The notes: generated from the sequence alone by a model not told the origin. A stretch of 64,000 nt of DNA from Parvularculaceae bacterium (GCA_028280115.1 JANQMJ010000008.1:48533-112532); one strand, 5' to 3'. Numbered from the stretch's first letter, positions 26,986 through 36,317 are shown. Translations and numbers: made by a program.

Positions 26986-27837
26986 ATGGCGAATCCCAAA
27001 CATATCGCCCTTGTCTGCCCCGGCGGGCCGATCACGCAAGATCTCGCCAACCAAGTCGGCGAGATTGCGGCGGCGCGCTTTGGCGACGGCGTCGAACTCC
27101 ATTTCCATCCCCAGTGTTTTCTTGAGGCGGGCCATTTCGCCGGCGCAGACGCGCAAAGAAGCGCGGCCTTCCTCGAAGCCGCCAACGATCCGCAATATGA
27201 CGCCGTGTGGTTCGCCCGCGGCGGCTATGGCGCATGCCGCCTTGACGATACGGTTTACGACCGGCTCGACGAGAACGCCCGCCGAAAAACCTATCTCGGC
27301 TATTCCGATGCGGGATTTATCCTCGCGCGGCTTTATCGGCTCGGCGTCGGCCGCCCGGTCCACGGCCCCATGGCGATGGATCTTGTTCATGCAGGCGGCG
27401 AAAAGGCCGTCGCCCGGGCGCTCGACTTTCTCGTCGATGACGACCCCGCCGCGCTGGAGCCGACGGCGACGGGGGGCGAAAAGACCGCCGCGTTCAACAT
27501 CACGGTTCTTGGTCATTTTATCAACGCCGACTGGGCGCCGGATTTGTCCGATCACGTCGTTATGCTCGAGGATGTCGGCGAATATCATTACCGGATCGAC
27601 CGGTCGATGTTCACGGTTATGACCGCGCCCAACATGCGTCGGGCGAAAGGCGTAAAGCTCGGCCGGATCAGCCAGGTTCCCGAAAACGACCGGCCGTTCG
27701 GCGCGAACGAAGAAGAAATCGCGCAATACTGGTGTTCCCGCGCCGGCGTTTCCTATTTTGGCCGCGCCGATATCGGCCATGACGGGGACAACAAGATCGT
27801 TCCCTTCGGCGCGGCGGCAAGCATTGGCGCCGCCTGA
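26986..27837 (+). CDS. ldcA: LD-carboxypeptidase (peptidase family S66)
   Basis: A 283-residue cytoplasmic serine peptidase that removes the terminal D-alanine from recycled murein tetrapeptides. The catalytic serine is in LGYSDAGFI (about residue 106), the glutamate in MLEDVGEYHYRIDR, and the histidine in RADIGHDGDNKIVPFGA. The start follows the DUF4411 stop by 10 bp with no obvious ribosome site, and base composition jumps back to GC-rich exactly at this gene. It may therefore be transcribed from the toxin-antitoxin promoter. It probably acts with the Mur ligase gene on the other side of that module. Confidence 0.9.
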   Translation: MANPKHIALVCPGGPITQDLANQVGEIAAARFGDGVELHFHPQCFLEAGHFAGADAQRSAAFLEAANDPQYDAVWFARGGYGACRLDDTVYDRLDENARRKTYLGYSDAGFILARLYRLGVGRPVHGPMAMDLVHAGGEKAVARALDFLVDDDPAALEPTATGGEKTAAFNITVLGHFINADWAPDLSDHVVMLEDVGEYHYRIDRSMFTVMTAPNMRRAKGVKLGRISQVPENDRPFGANEEEIAQYWCSRAGVSYFGRADIGHDGDNKIVPFGAAASIGAA

Positions 27838-27989
27838 CCGGCGAATGACGGCAGAGATACGCCGGCGCTTACCGTCAGGACCGACGCAAAACGGCCCGCT
27901 ATTGTTTTGTTGAGAAATGCTAGACCGCAGCGCGCTTGACAACGCCTGTCATTTCACCGTTCTTCGCCCGCGCAGTTGTGGAGCGGTCC

Positions 27990-29018
27990 ATGGAAGTCAA
28001 CATCGCCATCGTCGGCGCGACCGGCAATGTCGGCCAGGAAATACTGGCGATATTAAGCGAGCGCCTGTTTCCCGCAAACGAGGCATTCGCCCTCGCTTCG
28101 CGCGAGTCGATCGGACGCGAGATTTCGTTTGGCGAGAAGACTCTTAAATGCCGCGATCTTGAAACCTTCGACTTCGCCAAGGCGGACATCGCGCTCTTCG
28201 CCGCCGGCGGTTCCGTCGCCAAGGAATGGGCGCCGAAAGCCGCCGCCGCCGGCGCCGTCGTCATCGACAATTCTTCCCATTTCCGCATGGATCCGGACGT
28301 GCCCCTGATCGTGCCGGAAGTAAACGCCGACGCCGCCCGCGGGTTTTCCAAGAAAAACATCATCGCCAACCCGAACTGCTCCACGGCTCAGCTCGTTGTC
28401 GCTTTAAAGCCGCTGCATGACGCGGCGACCATCAAGCGCGTCGTCGTTTCGACCTATCAGTCGACGTCCGGCGCCGGCAAGGCGGCAATGGACGAGCTTT
28501 TCAACCAGACCAAAGGCATTTACGTCAACGATACGCCCACGCCCGCCGAATTCACCAAACAGATCGCCTTCAACGTCATTCCCCATATCGACGTCTTCAT
28601 GGAAGACGGATTTACAAAAGAAGAATGGAAGATGACGGCAGAGACCAAGAAGATTCTCGATCCGAAAATTAAACTGACGGCGACTTGCGTGCGCGTGCCC
28701 GTGTTTGTCGGCCATTCGGAAGCCGTGAACCTTGAATTCGAACGTCCGATCACAGACGACGAGGCGCGCGAAATCCTGCGCGAGGCGCCGGGCTTGCTGG
28801 TCGTCGACAAGCCCGAGGACGGCGGTTACGTCACGCCGGTTGAATGCGTGGGCGATTTCGCAACCTATGTCAGCCGCATCCGCGTCGACCCGACGGTCGA
28901 AAACGGTCTCGCCTTTTGGTGCGTGTCGGACAATTTGAGAAAGGGCGCGGCCCTCAACGCCGTTCAGATCGCTGAGATTTTGATCAACAAGAACCTGATC
29001 GAAGGAAGGGGGCGCTGA
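27990..29018 (+). CDS. asd: Aspartate-semialdehyde dehydrogenase
   Basis: A 342-residue NADPH-dependent enzyme that makes aspartate semialdehyde, a precursor of lysine, diaminopimelate, threonine and methionine. The N-terminal Rossmann motif is IAIVGATGNVGQE. The catalytic cysteine is in NPNCSTAQLV (about residue 130). VSTYQSTSGAGKAAMDEL and the catalytic His in VRVPVFVGHSEAVNLEF also match. ATG at 27990 follows GGAG; a longer frame from a TTG at 27936 adds 18 residues that are not family-like. The next gene starts 3 bp after its stop. Confidence 0.95.
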   Translation: MEVNIAIVGATGNVGQEILAILSERLFPANEAFALASRESIGREISFGEKTLKCRDLETFDFAKADIALFAAGGSVAKEWAPKAAAAGAVVIDNSSHFRMDPDVPLIVPEVNADAARGFSKKNIIANPNCSTAQLVVALKPLHDAATIKRVVVSTYQSTSGAGKAAMDELFNQTKGIYVNDTPTPAEFTKQIAFNVIPHIDVFMEDGFTKEEWKMTAETKKILDPKIKLTATCVRVPVFVGHSEAVNLEFERPITDDEAREILREAPGLLVVDKPEDGGYVTPVECVGDFATYVSRIRVDPTVENGLAFWCVSDNLRKGAALNAVQIAEILINKNLIEGRGR

Positions 29019-29021
29019 TCC

Positions 29022-30446
29022 ATGGCCTCGCTTCAGCAAATCTCGCAGCAGATCGCGCGGCGCGAGTTGGACGCCGCGGGCTCGGCGTTACGCAAACTCG
29101 TGCGCCAAAAGAGCAATCCCGACATCGACTGGCCCATGGCGATGGCGCTCGCCGGACAGCTCGGCGATCAGGACGCCGCCCTGGCAGCGGCGCAGAATTG
29201 GCGCGCGCAATCACCCGCCGACCCCCAGCGCCTGATCACTGAAATCACCGCGCTCGGCACGGCCGCGCAACACAAGGACGCCGCGCGCCTCGCCCGCGAG
29301 CTGCAGAAAAATCCCCGCGCCGCGGCGGACGGCTATTATCTGGAAGCGTTTTATCAGGCGCGTTTCGGCAAGCGGGAAAAGACGCTTGAACTCTGCCGCA
29401 AGGCGCTGTCGCTCCATCGCGATCACGCGCCGGCCTGGGAGCAGATCGCCCTTCTTAACGGTTACGAAGACCGAAACGCCGATATCCTGGAAATGCTCGC
29501 GCTGGAAAAGCGCCTGCGCGCGCCGGATCAGCTGATCGCGCTTTATTACGCGCTGGGCCGCGCCTTCGATCACGCCGGCGACGCCGATCAGGCGTTCAGC
29601 TATATTTCAAAGGGTGCCGCCTTGCGCAACAATTCCGCGCCGTTCGATTTGCGTCCGCTGCTCGCCTATCTTGAACGGCTGCGCGGCAGTTTCACGCACG
29701 ACTTTGTCGAACAGCATGGAAACGGCGACGCCGGCGACGGCCTTGTATTCACTCTCAGCGCGCCCCGGTCCGGCACCACGCTGATCGAACAAATCCTGGC
29801 GACCGCCCCGTCGGTGACGCCGACGGGCGAGCACACGATTTTGCGCAGCGCGGCGCTTGCGCTCGGCGGCATGGAGCCGCCGGACATCGCCCGCGCGGCG
29901 AAATTTCAACAAAAAGACTGGCGCAAAATCGCGCAAACATATCTCGACGGCCTGCGCCGCCGCTTCGGCCCTGGCGCGTTCTACACGGATAAAACGCTGA
30001 TCAATTATTATTATGGCGGACTGATCCGCATTCTCTTTCCGGCGGCGAAAGTCATCTGGCTGCATCGCGATCCGCGCGACGTTGTCTGGTCTTGTTTTCG
30101 CTCGCGCATCAACGCCAACCAGTGGGCGCAAAATCTCGATACGGCATGCGGCTTCATCAAGGCGCATTATCAGGCCTGCGCCTATTGGTCTGATCTGCTG
30201 GGCGATCGTCTGATTTCAATCGAATATGAAGAGTTGGTGAACGCGCCCGATGAAGCCTCGGCGCGAATCTTCAATCACGTCGGCATTGAACGCCCCGATG
30301 ACTGGCGCGATTTTTACAAGAGCGCCAATCCGGTCGCCACGGCCAGCCTGGCGCAAGTGCGCGAGCCGCTTAACGCCAAAGGCGTCGGTTCCTGGCGGCG
30401 TTACGAAAAATATCTGGCGCCGGTTTATGACCGACACTTCCGCTGA
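29022..30446 (+). CDS. TPR-containing sulfotransferase
   Basis: A 474-residue protein. The N-terminal half (to about residue 220) is a helical TPR-like array that includes DGYYLEAFYQARFGKREKTL. The C-terminal half is a PAPS-dependent sulfotransferase: the 5'-phosphosulfate loop FTLSAPRSGTTLIEQIL (about residue 244) and the 3'-phosphate-binding block WLHRDPRDVVWSCFRSRI. Such TPR-sulfotransferases are common in alphaproteobacteria and their acceptors are usually unknown. It starts 3 bp after asd and is probably cotranscribed. Its end overlaps the truncated rarD by 20 bp. Confidence 0.85.
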   Translation: MASLQQISQQIARRELDAAGSALRKLVRQKSNPDIDWPMAMALAGQLGDQDAALAAAQNWRAQSPADPQRLITEITALGTAAQHKDAARLARELQKNPRAAADGYYLEAFYQARFGKREKTLELCRKALSLHRDHAPAWEQIALLNGYEDRNADILEMLALEKRLRAPDQLIALYYALGRAFDHAGDADQAFSYISKGAALRNNSAPFDLRPLLAYLERLRGSFTHDFVEQHGNGDAGDGLVFTLSAPRSGTTLIEQILATAPSVTPTGEHTILRSAALALGGMEPPDIARAAKFQQKDWRKIAQTYLDGLRRRFGPGAFYTDKTLINYYYGGLIRILFPAAKVIWLHRDPRDVVWSCFRSRINANQWAQNLDTACGFIKAHYQACAYWSDLLGDRLISIEYEELVNAPDEASARIFNHVGIERPDDWRDFYKSANPVATASLAQVREPLNAKGVGSWRRYEKYLAPVYDRHFR

Positions 30447-30663
30447 GAGCCGGTCGGCGATCCGCAACGGACTGATTTTCGGCGTCGGCGCCTATACGAT
30501 TTGGGGCCTGTTTCCGATCTATCTCAAAGCGCTTGACGATGTCGCCGCGCTCGAAATCCTGTCGCATCGCATCTTGTGGTCGGTGCCGTTCGGCGCATTG
30601 CTGATATCGCTGCGCCATCAGTGGAAAGAAGTCAGGACCGCGCGGGTTACGAAAACCGCTTGA
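30427..30663 (+). pseudogene. Truncated RarD-type EamA transporter (N-terminal fragment)
   Basis: A 78-residue frame starting at ATG 30427 inside the end of the sulfotransferase gene. It reads a hydrophilic lead, then NGLIFGVGAYTIWGLFPIYL and EILSHRILWSVPFGALLISL, the first two helices of RarD proteins, which are normally about 290-310 residues with ten helices. It ends at a stop that lies 17 bp inside the convergent thioesterase gene, and no continuation is seen in other frames. It looks like a deletion remnant, with the breakpoint near 30640. Confidence 0.7.
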
Positions 30664-31072
30664 GTGTTCCGGAAAACGCCAGCAGCGCGTCGCCTTTCGC
30701 CGTCACCATGCCGCGCGCGAACAGAAGGTTTTTCGCACCCCGCGTCATCTCGCCGGTCGCCTCGATAAAGGCGCCCACCGGCCCCGGGCCGAGGAACTCA
30801 GCGTTCATGGTCACGGTCGCGCCTTTAAACGGTCCCACCGCGCGGCGGCAAATATCCCACAGCGCCATGTCCGCCAGGGTCATCAAGGCGCCGCCATGAA
30901 TGACGCCGCCGAGATTGGCGTGATGGTTTTCCGAATAGAAGCCGACGCCAGGTTCGTCGCCTTCGTCGCGAAAATAAAACGGCCCGGCGCGGCCGGCGAA
31001 TGTATCCATATGCCATTGCAGGACCCATCCCGGCGGCGGACGCGGAGACGCATGGGCATCGAACTCGGTCAT
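30647..31072 (-). CDS. PaaI-family hotdog thioesterase
   Basis: A 141-residue single hotdog domain protein. The active-site helix region reads NLGGVIHGGALMTLADMALW (the HGG...D pattern of PaaI/YdiI thioesterases), and the following strands VTMNAEFLGPGP fit. It probably hydrolyses an acyl-CoA; the substrate is not evident. ATG at 31072 gives the family length; the longer frame upstream is not supported. Divergent from the hydrolase at 31177. Its 3' end overlaps the rarD fragment. Confidence 0.85.
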   Translation of the reverse strand: MTEFDAHASPRPPPGWVLQWHMDTFAGRAGPFYFRDEGDEPGVGFYSENHHANLGGVIHGGALMTLADMALWDICRRAVGPFKGATVTMNAEFLGPGPVGAFIEATGEMTRGAKNLLFARGMVTAKGDALLAFSGTLKRFS

Positions 31073-31176
31073 GACGCCCGCATGTAGCCGCCGGATGGGA
31101 AAATGAAAACCGGCGCGTGCAGCACAATCTGCTTGGCGCCATTGCCCCCTGCCTCGTTTACCGTCACCTTGCGCGC

Positions 31177-32148
31177 ATGCCGACCGACTTTCCCGCCCCG
31201 CGCATGATCGACGCAAGCGGCGTCGCGCTTGCGATCTATGAAGCCGACGGCGATCCGGAGCGCCGCCGCCCGCCCGTCCTGCTGGTGCATGGCTGGCCCG
31301 AGATCGCCTATTCCTGGCGCAATCAGATTTACCGTCTTGCCGACGCCGGTTTTCGCGTCATTGCGCTCGATCTCAAGGGCTTCGGCCGGTCGGACGCGCC
31401 GCGGGAGAAAGAGCTTTACGACGTGGAGCATCTTACCGGCGATCTTGTCGCGCTGCTAGACGCGCTTGAGATCAAGCGCGCAATATTCTGCGGACATGAC
31501 TGGGGCGGCGCGATTGTCTGGGGCATGGGCCAATGGCGCCCGGACCGCACCGCAGGCCTGATCAGCATCTGCACGCCGCTGCGGCCGCGCCCGCCGGTCC
31601 CGCCGATCGAGATCTTGAAACAGCGCTTTACGGAAAAGCATTACTTCGTACAGTTCCAGGCGCCTGACGCTCCCGAAGCGCTGTTCGATTCCGACATCGA
31701 ACGCTTTTTCCATATGGTGTTCCAGCCGCCTGCGCCGCGCGAGCGCTGGCCGTCGCTGATCCCGGCCATCTACGATCTGCCGGGCCATTTTCGCGCCGGC
31801 GTCGCGCGCCCCGTCGACAGTCTCGTCGTTTCGCAAGACGTCATCCGGATCTATGTCGAGGCCTACCGACGCAGCGGATTTACCGGCGGGATCAACATCT
31901 ATCGCAATGTCGACCGCAACTGGGCGCTGATGGAAGGCCGCGATGAAGTCATTCGCGCGCCGTCGCTATGGATCGGCGCCGAACTCGACATCTTCCTGCC
32001 GCCGGAATTCGCGGAAGGTATGGAAGCGATCGTTCCCGATCTTGAAAAGCATGTCATCGCCCACAGCGGCCACTGGGTCACATGGGAACAGCCCGAAGCG
32101 TTGAACGCCGTCCTTATTGATTGGCTGAAACGTCGCTTTTCTGTCTAA
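31177..32148 (+). CDS. Alpha/beta hydrolase, epoxide hydrolase-like
   Basis: A 323-residue alpha/beta-fold hydrolase. The oxyanion motif HGWPEIAYSWRNQI, the nucleophile elbow CGHDWGGAIVWGM (Asp nucleophile) and the C-terminal catalytic His in HSGHWVTWEQPEALN match the epoxide hydrolase/haloalkane dehalogenase group. HGWPE and the tyrosine-containing cap favour epoxide hydrolase. No signal peptide. ATG at 31177 is the first that fits the family N-terminus (DFPAPRMIDASG). Confidence 0.85.
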   Translation: MPTDFPAPRMIDASGVALAIYEADGDPERRRPPVLLVHGWPEIAYSWRNQIYRLADAGFRVIALDLKGFGRSDAPREKELYDVEHLTGDLVALLDALEIKRAIFCGHDWGGAIVWGMGQWRPDRTAGLISICTPLRPRPPVPPIEILKQRFTEKHYFVQFQAPDAPEALFDSDIERFFHMVFQPPAPRERWPSLIPAIYDLPGHFRAGVARPVDSLVVSQDVIRIYVEAYRRSGFTGGINIYRNVDRNWALMEGRDEVIRAPSLWIGAELDIFLPPEFAEGMEAIVPDLEKHVIAHSGHWVTWEQPEALNAVLIDWLKRRFSV

Positions 32149-32256
32149 TTTGATCGAGTTTTCCCGCGCCTTTTGAAGCAAAATGCGCGGCACCGGCTAA
32201 ACCATTCGTTATTTCCTCCAGCCACGCTTTTTGCGGGACAAAAGGCGGAGGAAAAA

Positions 32257-32535
32257 ATGCGGATGAGAAAAGCAGCGCTTGGCGCTGTGCTGATTTTCCA
32301 TGCATCGCCGACATTTGCGTATTTCGATGAGGGCGTATACGCGCCGCAACCGCGGTCGGTTGCAGCTTTTTCAGTGGGCGCGCGGCATATTGAAATGCTT
32401 GCGGTGACGCAACGCGCCCGCGCAGACACGCAGCTGCGCCAGAAGTATCTGGAAGAATGCCGGTCCATGAACAAGGTGTTTCCGGGATATCCTCAGCCGG
32501 CCATTGTCAGCGTGGATTTTCGCGTAAAATTTTAA
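32257..32535 (+). CDS. Small secreted protein, unknown function
   Basis: A 92-residue protein with a signal peptide (RKAALGAVLIFHASPTFA, cleavage after about residue 21) and a short mature region rich in Arg and Gln, with a single cysteine. ATG at 32257 has an excellent GGAGGA six bases upstream, which supports it as a real gene. No family is recognised. It ends 3 bp before the convergent serine hydrolase gene ends. Confidence 0.6.
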   Translation: MRMRKAALGAVLIFHASPTFAYFDEGVYAPQPRSVAAFSVGARHIEMLAVTQRARADTQLRQKYLEECRSMNKVFPGYPQPAIVSVDFRVKF

Positions 32536-32538
32536 GCC

Positions 32539-33672
32539 TTACAGACAGTCGTAAAGCGCGTTGATCAAGCGCAGCGCGCGCGGATCGCCGACAAGGTAGG
32601 GCGACATCTTGTTCATGACATAGGCGGCCGTGAGCCGTTTTTCCGGATCGATGACGACGCAGGAGCCGCCGAAACCGGCATGGCCATAAGCGTTTTCGTT
32701 GGGCCCGAAATGATGGTTGATGTTGCGCATCAGCCCGGCCGCCCAGGAGAGGCGAAACGGCAGGACGAGATCGTCGCCGTGGCTGCGCTCCCGCAGGGCG
32801 GCGGCGATCGCGCCTTGCGAAAGAATGGGATCGCCGTCGTGCCAGCGTCCGTCATTGACGAAGGGATGAAGCGCCCGCGCCAGCGAACGGGCGTCGGCGT
32901 GCATGTTGGAGGCGGGAATTTCCGCCGCCATCCAGTCCTTCGGGCGAACCCGCGCCGCGGCGGACCAGGGCTTTAAAAAGGCGGCTTGCCGAAACTGGTT
33001 GAGTTCTCCCAGATCGGGCGGGCGCGGCGGTTTCAGCATAACAGCGGCGCGGGCCATCTCCTCGTCTTTCATGCCGCAAAAAAGTTGCAGATCGAAATCG
33101 CGGACCATGGCGCCGACCGTCCGGCCCGAGACCCGGCGCAACACTTCGCCGGCGAGAAAGCCATAGGTTTGGGGATGATAGCCGTGCGCTGTTCCCGGCC
33201 TCCATAAGGGCGCCATCGTTTGAAGACGGGCGGCGACGGCGTCCCAATCGATCCAGATTTCCGGCGGCGTTTCCTCCGTGAACGCGCAAAGGCCCGCCTG
33301 ATGCGACAGCAATTGCGCGACCGTGATCGCTTCCTTGCCGTTTTGCGCAAATTCAGGCCAGTAAGCCGAGACAGGGACGTCATAATCGAGCCGGCCGGCG
33401 CTCGCCTCGCGCGCTGCAAGCAGCTTGAGAACGGCCTTGCTGGACGAAAAAACGCAAGCGATCGTTTCTTCCGTCCACGGTGCTTCTTTCGCTCTGTCGG
33501 CGAAGCCGCCGCGCAAGTCGACGACGGTCTCGCCGTCGATCATGGCCGCAAAGCACGCGCCGAGTTCAAGACCCTCCTTAAAATTGGCCGCAAAGGCGTC
33601 GCCGACCGGTGCAAACGCCGGCAACAGGGCGCCCGCAGCATAAGGGACGCGCGCGTCATGAAAGCTCAGCAT
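32539..33672 (-). CDS. Serine hydrolase of the beta-lactamase/esterase class C family
   Basis: A 377-residue protein with the penicilloyl-serine fold layout. The SxxK motif is in CVFSSSKAVLKLL (about residue 77), the tyrosine motif is around GYHPQTYGFL, and the third motif is HAGFGGSCVV. It resembles EstB-type esterases (family VIII) more than true AmpC enzymes: there is no signal peptide and the second motif is not YxN. It is probably an intracellular esterase or lactamase-like hydrolase. ATG at 33672 follows a TTG at 33675. Confidence 0.8.
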   Translation of the reverse strand: MLSFHDARVPYAAGALLPAFAPVGDAFAANFKEGLELGACFAAMIDGETVVDLRGGFADRAKEAPWTEETIACVFSSSKAVLKLLAAREASAGRLDYDVPVSAYWPEFAQNGKEAITVAQLLSHQAGLCAFTEETPPEIWIDWDAVAARLQTMAPLWRPGTAHGYHPQTYGFLAGEVLRRVSGRTVGAMVRDFDLQLFCGMKDEEMARAAVMLKPPRPPDLGELNQFRQAAFLKPWSAAARVRPKDWMAAEIPASNMHADARSLARALHPFVNDGRWHDGDPILSQGAIAAALRERSHGDDLVLPFRLSWAAGLMRNINHHFGPNENAYGHAGFGGSCVVIDPEKRLTAAYVMNKMSPYLVGDPRALRLINALYDCL

Positions 33673-33717
33673 CAACTCTATTACGCAGCGACTATATGCG
33701 CTTCATAGCTTCACGGG

Positions 33718-34026
33718 TTACCGGGTGAACGCACAGGCGATGCTTGCGCGCGCGATCGCCGCAGCCGCTGCGGGATGGTCTATCCCGAGGAGCGCGTCGA
33801 GGGCTTGGCCGGCGCTGGTCGCATCGTTCAGTTCGCCGATGAAGTCGGCGACATGGACGAGATCGCTCCGGTCAAGGCGTCGGTCAAGCTCGCTCGCCAT
33901 ACATTTGGCGCGGTCTTCGGACAGGCCGAATACGACGAGCCGGTCTTTGATGCGCGCGCGCTGCGAAACCGTTGCGCAGGCGGCGACCATAAGAACAATG
34001 CAAGCAATTGCAGCGATACGGGCCAT
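33718..34026 (-). CDS. Small predicted lipoprotein
   Basis: A 102-residue protein with a type II signal peptide (MARIAAIACIVLMVAAC, lipobox VAAC with Cys at 17) and a helical mature part containing two further cysteines. ATG at 34026 has a strong GGAGGAA ribosome site. No family is recognised; the arrangement of helices resembles other small alphaproteobacterial lipoproteins of unknown role. Confidence 0.65.
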   Translation of the reverse strand: MARIAAIACIVLMVAACATVSQRARIKDRLVVFGLSEDRAKCMASELDRRLDRSDLVHVADFIGELNDATSAGQALDALLGIDHPAAAAAIARASIACAFTR

Positions 34027-34093
34027 GGCGATTCCTCCGGCTGATCCCCTCTTCTGCAACCATAAAGCCCGTCGCCGGAGAGGTCCACGGCCG

Positions 34094-34735
34094 TCAATCG
34101 CGCTTCAATCCGCGGTGGTCGAGACGCCAGATCAGCGAATCGATGCGGTCCTGGCCGAAAAAGGGCTCGCCGTCGAACACCATGAGCGGTACGCTCCAGT
34201 GATGTTCGAGTTGCCTCGCCTCGTTGCGGGCGATGGTCTCTTCGGTCCGGGCTTTATTGTTCTCGGCCCAGTCCTTCAGATCGCTGAGATCGAGGCCAGC
34301 CTGCTTCACCGTCTCCGCTAGCGCTGCTTCTTCATGCCAATTCGCCTTGCCGCCCCAGATCGATCGCCCGACGGCCTGGGCGAACTCGATGCCGGCGCCA
34401 GTCATTGTCGCGGCGACGGCCAGGCCCATCAGCATGGTCATGACCGGCTGTTCAGGATCGACCTTGCCGCTTGCCATGTCCATGCGGATGGGATCGGGAT
34501 CGGGCGGCCCGAACGGAACGCCCAGCCGCTCGGCTTCGCGCGGCGCGTCCTTCAACAGATAGGGCAAGAACTGCTTGCGCCCGCGCTTGAAAAAATCCGG
34601 CTCGCGCATCGTCAGCGGTCGCACCGGACGGAAGTCGATATCGACATCATATTCGCGCTTGATCGCCGCCAGCCGGTCGATCGCCAGATAGGAATAGGGG
34701 CTGCGAAAGGACCAGTAAATTTCAAGCCTCGCCAT
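34094..34735 (-). CDS. DsbA-family 2-hydroxychromene-2-carboxylate isomerase-like protein
   Basis: A 213-residue thioredoxin-fold protein of the kappa-GST/HCCA isomerase group. It starts with IYWSFRSPYSYLAIDRL, where the CxxC of DsbA is replaced by SFRSPYS with the glutathione-activating serine. A helical insertion follows, and the C-terminus has VPLMVFDGEPFFGQDRID, the cis-proline and GQDR motif typical of the family. Cytoplasmic. The substrate here is unknown; naphthalene-type catabolism is not indicated by neighbours. Divergent from aguB. Confidence 0.85.
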   Translation of the reverse strand: MARLEIYWSFRSPYSYLAIDRLAAIKREYDVDIDFRPVRPLTMREPDFFKRGRKQFLPYLLKDAPREAERLGVPFGPPDPDPIRMDMASGKVDPEQPVMTMLMGLAVAATMTGAGIEFAQAVGRSIWGGKANWHEEAALAETVKQAGLDLSDLKDWAENNKARTEETIARNEARQLEHHWSVPLMVFDGEPFFGQDRIDSLIWRLDHRGLKRD

Positions 34736-34838
34736 TCCTGTCTCCTATCGGCGCTTTGCCGGGCGTTGAATCTTCGATCTTCGCTCGCTAAGCGTCAACG
34801 CCGGACCTCGCCGAGACGACGCAACCGGAAAGAACCAT

Positions 34839-35690
34839 ATGACCCGCACAGCGCGCATCGCCGTTTTACAGGCCGCCTTCGAGCGCGACATGGCGGCGAA
34901 TATCGCCAAAATCGAAGCGATGATCCGCAACGCGGCCGCAGACGGCGCGCAAATCATCCTCGCCCCGGAGCTATTGCAAGGGCCTTATTTCTGCAAGACC
35001 GAAGAGGCGCGCCATTTCGCCGGCGCCTATCCTTTTGCGGAACATCCCGTGGTGTTGAAACTCGCGCCGCTGGCCGCAGAACTGGGCGTCGTGTTGCCGC
35101 TTTCCATTTTCGAGCGCGCCGGCGAAGAATATTTCAACAGCCTTGTCATGATCGACGCCGACGGAAAAACGCTTGGGCTCTACCGCAAAAGCCATATCCC
35201 CGACGGCCCCGGCTATGAAGAAAAGTTTTATTTCCGCCCAAGCGATACGGGCTTCAAAGTCTGGGACACGAAATATGCGCGCATCGGCGTCGGCATATGT
35301 TGGGACCAATGGTTTCCGGAAGCGGCGCGCATCATGACGCTGATGGGCGCGGAACTGTTGTTCTATCCCACGGCAATCGGTTCGGAACCGCAGGACCGCA
35401 CGCTGAATACCTCGGCTGCGTGGCGACGCGCCATGCAGGGCCATGCGATTTCAAACATCATTCCCGTCGCCGCAGCGAACCGGGTCGGCAATGAAGACGG
35501 CCAGGTCTTTTACGGCTCGTCCTTCCTGACCGATCACATGGGAGAAATCGTCGCCGAACTCGGCCGCGAGGAAGAGGGCTTTATTGCCGGCGAATATGAT
35601 TTCGAGGCGATCCGGCTGCAGCGCGCCGCGTGGGGATTCTTCCGCGACCGCCGGCCCGAACTTTACGGACGCTTAGTCGGCAAGGACTAG
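34839..35690 (+). CDS. aguB: N-carbamoylputrescine amidase
   Basis: A 283-residue nitrilase-superfamily amidase with the Glu-Lys-Cys triad: Glu in ILAPELLQGPYFC, Lys in YRKSHIPDGPGYEEKFYF and Cys in GVGICWDQWFPEAAR. The GPGYEEKFYF loop and WDQWFPE are characteristic of N-carbamoylputrescine amidase, which releases putrescine in the agmatine route. The partner agmatine deiminase is not in the window. Its stop overlaps that of the next, convergent small gene by four bases. Confidence 0.9.
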   Translation: MTRTARIAVLQAAFERDMAANIAKIEAMIRNAAADGAQIILAPELLQGPYFCKTEEARHFAGAYPFAEHPVVLKLAPLAAELGVVLPLSIFERAGEEYFNSLVMIDADGKTLGLYRKSHIPDGPGYEEKFYFRPSDTGFKVWDTKYARIGVGICWDQWFPEAARIMTLMGAELLFYPTAIGSEPQDRTLNTSAAWRRAMQGHAISNIIPVAAANRVGNEDGQVFYGSSFLTDHMGEIVAELGREEEGFIAGEYDFEAIRLQRAAWGFFRDRRPELYGRLVGKD

Positions 35691-35911
35691 CGGTCCGACT
35701 CGTCGCGCTTGACGAAAGTCACGGCAAACAGAGGCGCGCCGTCAAACAGATCCGTCGGCGCATTGAGCCCTTCGATCATCTTGAAAGTGCGCGGGGTGAT
35801 CGACCCTTCCATGCGGTAGCCCCTTTCCGCCATCCTGCCGCGGTGAAATTCCAGCGCGGCGGCAGTGAATTCGTGGGCGAGGATGGTGATGCGTTCGGGA
35901 TCGTCGGACAT
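35687..35911 (-). CDS. Small conserved-looking hypothetical protein
   Basis: A 74-residue soluble protein beginning MSDDPERITILAHEF, with a basic centre (FHRGRMAERGYRMEGSI) and a hydrophobic strand near the end (APLFAVTFVKR). No family is recognised. The four-base tail-to-tail overlap with aguB and the plain gene-like composition favour a real gene. A longer frame starts at 35947. Confidence 0.5.
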   Translation of the reverse strand: MSDDPERITILAHEFTAAALEFHRGRMAERGYRMEGSITPRTFKMIEGLNAPTDLFDGAPLFAVTFVKRDESDR

Positions 35912-35970
35912 GATGGGCCTTTTTGCGCGTGCGGTTTTTATTGTCACAATCTTTGGCGGAATATGGCGAT

Positions 35971-36288
35971 ATGCCGTGCGCTTGTCTACTGCAATGCAAA
36001 AACAAGCCCGTCCTTGAGGTGAAAGGCGAAAAACGACGGTCCGTCATATTCTATCTATCTATCGACGGCGGCAGCGTGCGCGTGCTGGTCGCAGCGACCG
36101 TGCTGGACGCCCTTGACGGCGAATTCCGCGCCAGCCGGCGACGCCACGCGGCAGGGCGAGCAAATGCGGCCGCAATTAAGAGAATTGGCGCGGACCCTGA
36201 CGCCGGTGCGGGAAGGCTCGCCCGGCTAAACCAAAACCAACCAGCGACGATTGGCCCAGAGAGCGGACATGTGTCGTTGCGCGCCTAG
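35971..36288 (+). CDS. Possible small hypothetical ORF in a 400-bp gap
   Basis: The stretch 35912-36317 holds no clear gene. One plus-strand frame (start near 35971, stop at 36288) includes RRSVIFYLSIDGGSVRVLVA followed by a helix with AAGRANAAAIKRIG, vaguely like short DUF1488-type proteins, but the C-terminal part is low-complexity and no ribosome site is seen. It may be a decayed gene. Confidence 0.25.
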   Translation: MPCACLLQCKNKPVLEVKGEKRRSVIFYLSIDGGSVRVLVAATVLDALDGEFRASRRRHAAGRANAAAIKRIGADPDAGAGRLARLNQNQPATIGPESGHVSLRA

Positions 36289-36317
36289 CTGTTATCATTT
36301 TTCCATCGAGGAGAAAA

